Shown: one piece after another, positions 49,599 to 59,151 of the stretch
Layout: each line of letters starts with the position of its first letter
Position numbering within the stretch: the first letter of the stretch is position 1
Assembly: GCF_048771995.1 (NCBI RefSeq)
Contig: NC_133044.1
Location: 82,001-146,000, forward strand
Origin: Taeniopygia guttata
Lineage: Eukaryota; Chordata; Aves; Passeriformes; Estrildidae
Reading direction: 5' to 3'
Length of the DNA stretch: 64,000 nt
The notes under the pieces: generated by a model
What the model was told of the DNA's origin: nothing
Seen by the model: the letters and a program-made list of their open reading frames with translations, nothing else
The model's database searches: none
Program-made: the position numbers and the translations under genes

Positions 49599-51423
49599 GT
49601 GAGGCCGGTGGGGGGAGCGCCCTGCCTGCGGCATGGGCCGTGTCGGTGCTGAGAAAGCCGGAGAGGCCCCGGGTGCCTTTCCGGGAAATGCCGGCCCGGC
49701 ACAGCGGTGCCGGTCCCAGGCTCCCGGCGCTCTTTCCCCTGCTAAACCCGACGGCCTGAGCGGGCTGTGACCCGCAGCTGCCGCACTGCCCGTTTCGCTG
49801 CCCACATCGAGCGGCACGGGCATGGCCCGGCACGGCACGGGCACGGCACGGGCACAGGCTGTTGGCGAAGGCTCGTTCGGCCCAGCAGACAAACAGCCGT
49901 GAGTCCTGCGGTCAGTTTCTCTCGTGCTGCACATGTGCCCTCCCGACGCTGTCCGGCGGCACATTCGCATTCCCTTCTCAGTACTCAGCGCGCTGAGCTG
50001 CCTGGGCTGCACGTGCCTGAGCAGGTATGAAGGTGCCTTATGGAACCCTCACCCTGCAGAAGGGCGCTGCGCCGGGCTGCCACACCCGGGACATGACAGA
50101 ACGACTGTTTCTCTTGTCTTAGAGAAGAAATTGGCCTTTACTCCAACACAAGTCCAGTCAGCGTTCAAGCATGTAATAAACTCTGAAAAACTTGTGGATA
50201 GCCAGGTGCAACAAAATACAGATCTCTTAACTAAAGCAGACAGAACATTAATTAGCAGCCTTGCTGGTCCAAGTAAATCCATGTGATTCTGTAGCACGAG
50301 TACTTAGTACTAACATATTTTTAAAATTATTTTGTAGCTGAGCCAATTGTGAGGAAGGAACTTCATAACTTGCCTGATGAATCAGTTTTCATCTACTGTC
50401 TAGTAGGAGATAGAGCCTAGTAAGTACCTTTGAATGCTGACAAATGTGATGACTTTGTTCTCTTGGTGGACTGATGGTTAATGTGTTGAAAAAACTGGCT
50501 ATGCTGTCCTTTTCTGTAAAGAGTCAATAATTTGTTGAGGTCTTCACTATCACTAACATAACCTACCTGCATGCTTGTTTTGAGAAGGGCATTGGGAAGG
50601 TGTGAGGAAAAAGCCTTTTAATAATTTTGAAGCTATTTTAATTTCAAAATGCCCCTCCACAAGCTGTGCTTAACACCTTCTTTCTGAACAGCTGGAAGGA
50701 TCCCAACAATGAATTCAGGACGAATCTGAAACTAACAGGAGTGCCTACACTACTTAAATATGGAACAGTAAGTGATTTATGTTCTGGATCTACAAGCATT
50801 GAGATGGGGACCTGGCAGGAATTTAGGGCTGTAAATGAATTAGTCACTTGTATTCTCTGAGAACCCTCTCTTGTTTAAGGAGACCATAGCATTCTAAACA
50901 GCTCTTCTGCTCCCTGTTCCTCACTCAAACAGTTCCTCAAGAGAGAACCATTCTGCTTATTGTGTAATGTCTGTAATAAACATGCAGTGAAGGGAACACG
51001 TGCACTTGGCTCATAGTGCTTGAAGGGTTGAGAAACGTAGCTACATATTGTTACTGTTCCCGATTTGCAGCACTTCAGCTCCTTTTGAAAAATCCAAGCG
51101 CTGAACTACGGGAGCGAGACTCAGCAGCTCAAGTTGTAACTGTTGTAACTTGTACATGTTAGTTAAATTAGCAGTTACTTTCTTAGAAACGCCTCTTCCA
51201 AGGCCAGAAAACCCTCAGGAATGTTTCAGTTATAGTTACCTTTCTTGTTCCACCCCCACTGCCTCACTCCCCAGGACAAAGTGCTGGATGTGGTTAATGT
51301 TAGTATGTACAAATGGCTCTCAGCTAGATTTTAAATGATGAACTTTTCTTTCAGCCTCAGAAGCTGGTTGAAGAAGAATGTTTTAAAGCAGAGCTTGTGC
51401 GTATGTTGTTTACCGAAGACTAA
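49457..51423 (+). CDS. TXNDC17: TXNDC17 (TRP14), thioredoxin domain-containing protein 17
   Basis: Cytosolic 14-kDa thioredoxin-like oxidoreductase. The family is reduced by thioredoxin reductase, reduces cystine and some protein thiols, and modulates TNF-NF-kB signalling. Exons 49457-49598, 50338-50419, 50692-50767 and 51355-51423 join in phase to 122 residues, against 123 in human. The start [20 protein letters not shown] follows GCCGCC, a good Kozak context. Exon 1 carries the active site SWCPDC with both Cys present; exon 2 [20 protein letters not shown]; exon 3 [20 protein letters not shown] with the cis-Pro loop GVPT; exon 4 ends RMLFTED. Complete and apparently functional. It converges on MED31 with about 1 kb between their poly(A) signals. 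Confidence 0.97.
50338..50419 (+). CDS. TXNDC17: TXNDC17 exon 2
   Basis: Acceptor TTTTGTAG, donor GTAAGT. Encodes [20 protein letters not shown] and CLVGDRA. Confidence 0.96.
50692..50767 (+). CDS. TXNDC17: TXNDC17 exon 3
   Basis: Acceptor CTGAACAG, donor GTAAGT. Encodes [20 protein letters not shown] and LKYGT, including the thioredoxin-fold cis-Pro. Confidence 0.96.
51355..51423 (+). CDS. TXNDC17: TXNDC17 exon 4 (last)
   Basis: Acceptor CTTTCAG. Encodes [20 protein letters not shown] then ED and stop TAA. Confidence 0.95.
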   Translation, partial: PQKLVEEECFKAELVRMLFTED

Positions 51424-51617
51424 AGCCCTCACTAGTCAATCATTGATGAAGATAGTAGTCTCAATTACTGCACTGTCCTTTCAAGAAATCACTGACCTTT
51501 GTTAAAATTCCAATGATTAATTGCTTTGGACTAGCCAAGATAAATGTCCTGAAATTCTGGATCCAAATGTTACACTAAAATCTTAAAAGAAAAACTGTAT
51601 TTTTCCTTTCATGTCCA

Positions 51618-51623
51618 AATAAA
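51618..51623 (+). terminator. TXNDC17 poly(A) signal
   Basis: AATAAA about 195 bases after the stop codon, followed by a GT-rich stretch (TTGAGTTTGTG). Confidence 0.8.
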
Positions 51624-51639
51624 CTTGAGTTTGTGAACA

Positions 51640-52598
51640 ACCTCTTTTCAAAGGAGCTGAGCTCATGTTAGAAACTCAGATTAGCCTGCACTTAATGAAA
51701 TGTAACTGCAAAGTTACAGTGAGTAAGGAGGAAGGGGAGAAACATAAAGACCTCCTTCCTAAGCCTTACCACATAATTACTGAAACTGTTAAGATACATT
51801 TTCAATGCCAAAGATGTTTAATGGCTTATCTGTTCAGTCCAGTGTGATAATGTGGTGGCTGACAGCTGCAGTACCTGCTCCTACCAGGACAGGAAATGCA
51901 ACATGAATGCACCAGAAATACAGTCTAAAAATATGAAAATTAAAACCTTGGCAGCTGCCAAGAGCTATGTTCTTAGAATAAAAAACTATAGAGGAATAAA
52001 TGGCAAGTGCTTCTCCAACACTCCAAGCAATGGCACGTTTCCCCACAGACCCTGTTCTTGTTATATGGAGTGTAAAGAGACTTCAGAGCAGCCACTGCTT
52101 TATAGGCAGAGGCCAAGATGCAAGGAAGCTGAGTTTAATATAACAGAGACAGCTACAGCTTGTTTCCTTCTCTATCCTGCAGAGTTTATCAGCATTTATC
52201 TCTGCTCCACTCCCCAGACCTCACCCTGTACACTCCTGATTTCTATCCGTGCAATGCGCTGTAAGGAAAACAAACTTCCATCAACAATGACTGCCAGGGA
52301 AACAGAAGTGACATGTAATAGCTCAGCTTGGTTTCAAGGAAAAACTGCAGTTTTGACTTTGTCTATCATCACTTCACCTTTGCTTGTCCCAGAGCTGTAA
52401 GTAGCAGGGAGTTCTCTTAAGACACATCATTATTCTCCAGGGAAAAGGTTTCCTAGGAACAGCCTTTAGAGCTACACTTCTTTGTAGAGGGTTGGTAAGT
52501 GACAAATCTAGATTTTGTTTTCAAAATCAAGAGGAATCAATAACTATTGTAGTAAAGTGCATACAAAATTGTCCATGCTATAAAATAAATTGCAGGTG
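51640..52598. other. Convergent spacer between TXNDC17 and MED31
   Basis: About 1 kb between the two poly(A) signals. A plus-strand frame of 182 codons (51852-52400) lies here, unmatched to any family I know; see findings. Otherwise nothing is recognised. Confidence 0.6.
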
Positions 52599-52604
52599 TT
52601 TATT
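52599..52604 (-). terminator. MED31 poly(A) signal
   Basis: AATAAA on the minus strand, about 155 bases after the MED31 stop codon. Confidence 0.65.
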
Positions 52605-52758
52605 AGTTTTTAAAGGAGTTGATGAAACAAAAACAACCCTAGTCACTTGATAAATTCAAATAAAAGGCATAGAGCCAGAGCCAAACTTGCACACGGGTTC
52701 ATTCACCTGCTGTACACTAACACAAAGTACACCTTATCATCACTGCTCCGTGTGCTTT

Positions 52759-52951
52759 TCATTTTACAGAGGTGTTGTTTTGTTGCTGCTGCTCAGCCAG
52801 TGCTTGCTGGAGGCGCATCCTTTTCCGGGAATAGTGCTGCCAGTGAAGGATCTGTTGCTCATCAATAAATTTGGCACACTGAGCATTGACCAGCTCTTTG
52901 CGGAAATGTTCATACTGAAGCAGCTCTAGCATATGCAGACATTGAGGATAC
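52759..52951 (-). CDS. MED31: MED31 coding exon 4 (last)
   Basis: Acceptor TAACCCAG. Encodes YPQCLHMLELLQYEHFRKEL, then VNAQCAKFIDEQQILHWQHY and ends NNTSVK, stop TGA at 52759-52761. Confidence 0.97.
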
Positions 52952-55102
52952 CTGGGTTAAAAATAACCACACTTTAATACAGGTTTTTACAAGGCACACT
53001 AAATCTAGAGTCTCCAGTACTTCTGTGGATCGTTAGTTTTGACTCATATGTGCTTTACTCAAGTGTGAAACAACTTCAGCACGAACACTGTGACTTGGTA
53101 ACTGCAGCATCAGGCTAGGAAACAAGACAACCAATCCCAGTAATACATGCACATTCCTGCTTACTTAGAGTAGCTTCCCCAATGGCTTGGTTTGATAGAC
53201 CAAATCCATCCATCCATCCATCCAACAGGCTTTACAAGGCCTCTTTCCAGAGCCCAGTTAAAGATGACCAAAACAATTTTCCCAAAAACAGAAGGCATTT
53301 GCACACTTGCAAAAACACAAAATCATCCTTTGCCTCATGCAAGGATCAATAATGCACAATTGATCTTAAAATGCACTTACTGCTTTTTTACCCTAATGTT
53401 CAACAGTTTGATTTTAAACCCATCGAAAGTGCAGATTAAGGCTTTAAAGGAAGATTCTATGCAAAACTCATGAAATTTTTATCATTTTGCCTATTGATGC
53501 TACATGTGGACTATTGGAAACAGGGGAATCTACATTGCATATAACCATATGCATAATCTATGTTGCAGGAAGGACAAAAGTAATGCTACAGGCAGAAATG
53601 AAATCCTAACATGCTGCTGTACAGTGTTCAAAATGAGGTCAATGCCAAACCATTAAAATGCAGAAACTTAAGAGAATTTAGCACTTACTTCAGGTATTTT
53701 GCATATTCAGGTTCTTTCCAATAAAGTAAATATTTAAGATAATTTACAAAAGCTTTATCTTTGAAGTAGCCTCTTTGTGCAAGAACTGAAATGACAAATA
53801 AGGAATTGACAGTTACAGATGGGTGTAAAATATCAGCCCACTTGAAAAAAAATCACAAAGTCAAAACTTTCTCATTACAATCAAATTTCAATAATTTATT
53901 TTTGGCAAATTAAAAAACCACAGGACAAAATAAGATTTTTATGTCAAAAAAATAATAGATTGGCCTCATCTCCCTTATAGTTTGTATCTTTCATTGAATG
54001 GAACAGCTTTTTGAAACCAGAAAATTTTGGCAGTAGCATCAAATTTAACAGAGAGTTATGTACAGTACCTAAAACTATTCACATTAGTAAAAGTCTGTTT
54101 TCAGATAAAGGAATGCTGTTAACTTGACATGACTTTTTAATAACAGACTGGAACTTGTTATTTTCTTCCTCCATCAAATAAATGCTTTTTTTTTTGCATT
54201 CCAACCAACAAAAGACTTTGCATTAAAAAAAAAAAAATCCACCTGTTAAACAAATAATGTACAGGTTAGTTTCATGCTGTGAAAACCCTTTTCTTTGTTT
54301 AGCCCTCTCTCCATATTTAACATTACCAGTAACAATAAACAGCATTACACTATATTAACTCATCCAGGTCGTGGTATTTATTTTAAGTACTCACAGTTGA
54401 GGTAATTTGGATTTGCCAGACATTGAACAAACTCCAGCTCCAACTGGAATCGAAGTCGATTTCCTGTATCATCTGATTCAAGATAAAAACAGTAAGAATT
54501 GGACCCACACACACACAGATTGAATCGCAGTCGGTGCGTACTGGGACCAAAGCGGGCTGGGGTGGGTGAGGGCCACGGCCGGCGGCAGCGAACGGCGCAG
54601 TGCGCGGGGCCGGCGCGGCCCGGGCGCGGCCGGGAGAAGCCTCGGGGCCGTGGGCTCCAGGGGGAGCCGTGCGGGGCCCCGCTCGGCCTGCGCCGGCCCG
54701 TCACACCCAGCGCTGCGGGGGCCTGGGCAGCTCCGACAGCGGCTGCGACAGCGGCCGCGACAGCGGCTCCACGGGGCTCCTCCCGGGCTCCTCCCCGGCC
54801 CCGCTGCGGCCCCGCTGCGGCCCCGCACACTCCCGGCCCCGCTGCGGCCCCGCTGCGGCCCCGCACACTCCCGGCCCCGCTCTGGTCCCGCTCCGGCCCC
54901 GCACGCTCCCGGCCCCGCTCCGGTCCCGCTGCGGCCCCGCACACTCCCGGCCCCGCTCTGGTCCCGCTCCGGCCCCGCACACTCCCGGCCCCGCTCCGGT
55001 CCCGCTCCGGCCCCGCACGCTCCCGGCCCCGCTCCGGTCCCGCTCCGGCCCCGCACACTCCCGGCCCCGCACGCTCCCGCACGCTCCCGCACCTGCTTCC
55101 AT
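52759..55102 (-). CDS. MED31: MED31 (Soh1), Mediator complex subunit 31
   Basis: Small, highly conserved subunit of the middle module of Mediator, which links transcription factors to RNA polymerase II in the nucleus. Exons on the minus strand: 55093-55102, 54395-54472, 53689-53785, 52759-52951, all GT-AG with matching phase, giving 125 residues (human 131). Exon 1 gives MEA; exon 2 DDTGNRLRFQLELEFVQCLA; exon 3 LAQRGYFKDKAFVNYLKYLL; exon 4 YPQCLHMLELLQYEHFRKEL to QQNNTSVK. The Soh1 fold region is essentially identical to human. An in-frame ATG at 55145-55147 could add about 15 residues, in the place of the human MAAAVA extension. Exon 1 lies between two minisatellites. Confidence 0.96.
53689..53785 (-). 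CDS. MED31: MED31 coding exon 3
   Basis: Acceptor CATTTCAG, donor GTAAGT. Encodes LAQRGYFKDKAFVNYLKYLL and YWKEPEYAKYL. Confidence 0.97.
54395..54472 (-). CDS. MED31: MED31 coding exon 2
   Basis: Acceptor TTGAATCAG, donor GTGAGT. Encodes DTGNRLRFQLELEFVQCLAN and PNYLN. Confidence 0.96.
54793..55070 (-). repeat. 38-bp GC-rich minisatellite in MED31 intron 1
   Basis: About seven copies with an exact 38-base spacing, marked by CACTCCC or CGCTCCC at 54828, 54866, 54904, 54942, 54980, 55018 and 55056. Copies differ by C/T or G/C swaps. Three 12-base CGCACGCTCCCG-like pieces (55068-55092) join it to the exon 1 donor. Long open frames on both strands (up to 420 codons) come from this array and its neighbour and are not genes. 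Confidence 0.95.
55093..55102 (-). CDS. MED31: MED31 coding exon 1 (short)
   Basis: ATGGAAGCAG before donor GTGCGG. Phase 1 joins to AT of exon 2 to give MEADDTGNR, as in human METDDAGNR. A longer in-frame start at 55147 is possible. Confidence 0.8.
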
Positions 55103-55193
55103 GTCCGGGCACGCACACCCGACAGCGGCGAGCGCGCCCCCTGCCAACAGCCCGGCGAACTGCAGCGCTATGCACGCTGGGAATGCAGCGGCC

Positions 55194-55206
55194 GTTGCCT
55201 AGCAAC
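55194..55206. promoter_or_regulatory. RFX X-box palindrome
   Basis: GTTGCCTAGCAAC fits the X-box consensus GTNRCC-N-RGYAAC on both strands with no mismatch, 92 bases upstream of the MED31 start codon. Confidence 0.75.
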
Positions 55207-55210
55207 GGCG

Positions 55211-55493
55211 GCGGGGGCGGAGCGCGGCGGGGGCGGAGCGCGGCGGGGGCGGAGCGCGGCGGGGGCGGAGCGCGGCGGGGGCGGAGCGCGGCGGGGGCGG
55301 AGCGCGGCGGGGGCGGAGCGCGGCGGGGGCGGAGCGCGGCGGGGGCGGAGCGCGGCGGGGGCGGAGCGCGGCGGGGGCGGAGCGCGGCGGGGGCGGAGCG
55401 CGGCGGGGGCGGAGCGCGGCGGGGGCGGAGCGCGGCGGGGGCGGAGCGCGGCGGGGGCGGAGCGCGGCGGGGGCGGAGCGCGGCGGGGGCGGA
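55211..55493 (+). repeat. 16-bp GC-box tandem array, 18 copies
   Basis: The unit GCGGGGGCGGAGCGCG starts every 16 bases from 55211 to 55483; copies look identical except that the last one runs into AACTATGG. Each unit contains GGGGCGGAGC, a full Sp1/KLF GC box. The identity suggests a recent, probably length-variable expansion. Confidence 0.97.
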
Positions 55494-58400
55494 ACTATGG
55501 CGGCGCCGCTGTCTGCCGCCGTCGCTGGCCCTGCAGAATTTCCCCATCTGAGGGGAAAAAAGCCCAGTCCCACACGCGCTGCTTGTGCCAGGGGACCCAG
55601 TGCAAGTACAGAGTGACATTCCTGGGACACCAGCTCCCACGACTCTTCCCGAACATGAACATTCCTTCTGACAGGGACACGGGCAGAGTTTTGTCCGTTT
55701 GCCGCAGAGCCCAGTCAGTCCCAGAGCCAGTAGAATGTGGCTTTGAGGTCACTGTTCCAGGCATGTTTTTTCCCCAGATACCCCTTGAGCTGGGAAGGAT
55801 AAAAAGAGGATGAAGTTTTGTTTGTATTTGCAGAACGTTCATTTTAGCTTTGTACTAGACAAAGCCACTCTTCATCACTTCCAGAGCAAGAGGAAGTGGA
55901 GAGAATCAACTTTTAGAATCAACTAAAACACTAAACTGTATTTAAAGTTTAATGGTAAATACTGGATATTGGACAAAGTTTGGAACTTTGCAGGGCTTGT
56001 TTGTTTGTTTGTTTGTTTTTTGTAGTAACTTTACAGTCAGCCAAAGAGATTTCTGTCAACCTCTACACTTAATTCTTTATTAATTAAAACACAGTTGTCT
56101 CAGAATAAAACCATTAACAAGCAAATGCTCCTTTAGTGAGCAGTAGCAGTGGAAGCAATCTCTACAGGCTTACCTGAAATCCTTCTAATTTTTCCTTTTT
56201 TTGTTGTTTTAATTATTTTCAATTTTCATTTGTTGAAGTATTTTTGGCGTCCAACATAGCAATTTTCTATAATACTATATTTTCCTATGCAGTATGAATT
56301 TTCCCCTGTGAATTTCGTTACAAAAACCATATAAAAAGGATTCATGCATATTTTTTTCTTAATAAAAAAAAGTTGCTTTCTTAGGCAACATTTTAGTGGT
56401 TGTGGAGTACTACTATTACTATATTAAAACATAATAAGTCACTCCCCAGTAAACACAGACTCTGATCTAAAAGAAGAGATCAAATAGATCCCACGTGTCT
56501 GCATTGCTATTCTAGAACAGGATTTCTTTCCCAAGAGTGACTTCAGAGGAGAGAATCCTAAAAAAGGATTGGTCACAAAAATAAATTACAATGTAGGTTT
56601 GCCCAAGTTAAGTCAAACATCTCAATTCTTGTCCATCAAAATTAGGAATAAAATTGAAAATCAGGATTTTAGTATATGAGATTTTATAGTTTAAATATTT
56701 TTATATATAAGAACATTATTGAAGAAAAGTTTGAATTTTTTTTGTTTGTTTGTTTCATTTTGTTTTGTTTTTAAATGTCAGGTGAGCCAAACTTGCAGGA
56801 CATGTGTTAATATAACTGTGAGCCAGAAATTTGTCTTATTGTCATAGAACAAGGATGACATTGCTGCCTCAGTTTCTCCTTTCATAGAGACTAGACTGCT
56901 GTCATTGCTGTTGCCTGCCTGGAAATGTGATGGTTTAGGACAGTAAGTTTATCTTAACTCATTAGAGCTAGCATAGAGACACAGCTCGTAAATTGAGCCA
57001 CTTCTGGGACCTGAAGCCACCACGGTTTTATGAGACACAAGAGAAAATAAAGTCTCATCTGGCATGCTGTTGAATCTTGAAGGTAAATGCTGAGGAAGAG
57101 AAATGCTGCAAAAGATTCCTCTGTGACACCATAGTGCAGTGCATTTGCACCAGAGAGAAAAAAGGTCCAGCAATTTCATCACAGAACTGATCAAGTGAGA
57201 TGAAATAGGGAAATGTTTCATGCACTGTTTCACCAGTGCATGAAACCTAAGACATCCCCTCTTGTTCACTCCCATTTACCCATTGCTTTGGAATAGAATG
57301 CAAACTGATACTAACATGGACATCTGACAGGATTTTACCCACAGAATGCAAGACAGCTCCTGTAGATGGAGAGCATCCTGCTTCAAATATGGTTAAATAA
57401 CAGAGAGCAGAGTATGCATTATGTTATATATATAACAAGCCAGCACAAAGTCTGCAATTTTTTTACTCCAATGCTATAATTGTAATTCAATAGAAACAAA
57501 ATCATAGTTTTCAGTGACTAAAACAATTGTCAGAACATATTTAATTAAAGGCTTAACTCTTCACTAAGTTCACTTTTTTGAGGTCAAGAAACTGGCAGGT
57601 AATGTGCATTTCAGAAGGCAGCCGATAACAGTCGTGTGCAACCACTTCATCCGCAGATGCCAAATACGGTTCAAGCAAGCTGCAAACTGGGTGAAATAGT
57701 GTAAAAACGTTGGTGTATTGAAGGCACTGGCACACAGACTTCTGTGACTGTGGTACTCCTCCAGCTTCAGCCAAACACTAGAATTTAAAGATAAATTCAA
57801 GATTAAATGTCATGTGTCAGAAAGCATTTTATGTTTTTCATAATGAGTTGGTTAAAAATATGTGAGGGCTTCTATTAGGACACCTGGACAGCAGGCGAAT
57901 TTGAAGTCAGCCATTTGCCAGGAGTAATATACATTCCTATGTTTCTGATTTCTGACCATATAGCCAAGGCAAAATATTGAGATAAAATATAAATTTCCTC
58001 CAGAATAATAATTCCTTAATTGAAAGGTTGTGTTAACTTTTTTTCTGGTGGAAATTTGATCTTCAGCTGGCTTTCTAAAATATTTGCTAAGACCCAAACC
58101 AAGTTATTGTTCTCAAAGAAAAGCTTACAAAGGAAACAACAATAAATTAGATTTAGTATATGGAACATTCAGTTTTTTCAAGAAAATGGTTTGTCTATAA
58201 AAAAAGTTTTATGAACATTGTAATGAGGCTCACACTCACTGAAACAGCTTATGAAAACTCATTGAAGTGCCATGTGCGAAATAAGTCTGGGAAATAATTT
58301 TGTGTGGGTAAATAAAGCACTGAAGTAAACTGGGAAAGGATAACATCTTTTCTCTGACAGAAGAAACAGCCTCTTTCTCATGGCCAGAATCTACAGTAAA

Positions 58401-59070
58401 TGTAAATCTACATTTACACCATAATAAATGGGCAGCTATTGACTAAGTGCTCTAGAAAAAATGGGCAAAAATAGCTTCAGTATAGTCAGCTCTATTTTTA
58501 AATAACTACCAAACATTGTGTTAAGCAGTCCCCAATCACCTCAGGGCAGCATGGTATGCCTACCTTTACTCTGTGCTCCCAATGTTAAGGGCTGTACTTC
58601 CCTCAGAATTTCTGTGCCAAGCAGAGGCAGTCTGCAGTGCATGGCAAGCCCTCTCTGTGCCACAGACCCTTCACTCAGGGGCTGGCACAGACACACAAAG
58701 GGGAAGGTCTGATCTGCCACTCAAGAGCTGCCACTGATATGGTTCTTCTGGGCACAGGAGAATCAGCACCCTGCCATTAAACCATGCAGACAAATGCTGA
58801 GCCTGTCTTGCAGGCGACTGGTGGCCTTGTGGTGCAAGGCACAGAAGTGTTGAAAACCTCTCAATAGCACAAAGAGATTGATCAGACTTGTCTAAAATCA
58901 CACATTTATTCACCCACACTGGAAAACATTGTGAAAACTCTGTCACTTGATCCAAGGGCTCAGGATTCATTACCACCCACTTCTTCACATATTTAGCACA
59001 GACACTCAGGGGAAAAAAAAGATGTGAAGTATGTAAAAATGTATACAATATGTCACTAGTAAAAAGGAAG

Positions 59071-59151
59071 AGGAACCACTGCTGCATTTTGGCTAGGACT
59101 GATTAAGGAACATGTTAAGGAACCACTCCTGCATTTTGGCCAGGACTGATG
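59071..59151. repeat. Imperfect tandem duplication, 47-bp period
   Basis: AGGAACCACTGCTGCATTTT and GGCTAGGACTGAT (59071-59103) recur from 59118 as AGGAACCACTCCTGCATTTT and GGCCAGGACTGAT. Confidence 0.9.

Larger units (their letters stand above)
55103..55510. promoter_or_regulatory. MED31 promoter: X-box, GC-box array, YY1-like site
   Basis: Upstream of the MED31 start in CpG-rich DNA. It holds an RFX X-box palindrome (55194-55206), the 16-bp GC-box array (55211-55493) and ATGGCGGC (55497-55504), a typical YY1/TSS element on the plus strand. Confidence 0.75.

Noticed and set aside
49049-50012. Frames of 200 codons or more antisense to TXNDC17 exon 1
   Set aside because: GC-rich shadows of the divergent promoter and TXNDC17.
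54378-55813. Open frames of 350-420 codons on both strands around MED31 exon 1
   Set aside because: They are translations of the 38-bp and 16-bp GC-rich tandem repeats, open in several frames at once; the real exons here are MED31 exons 1 and 2.
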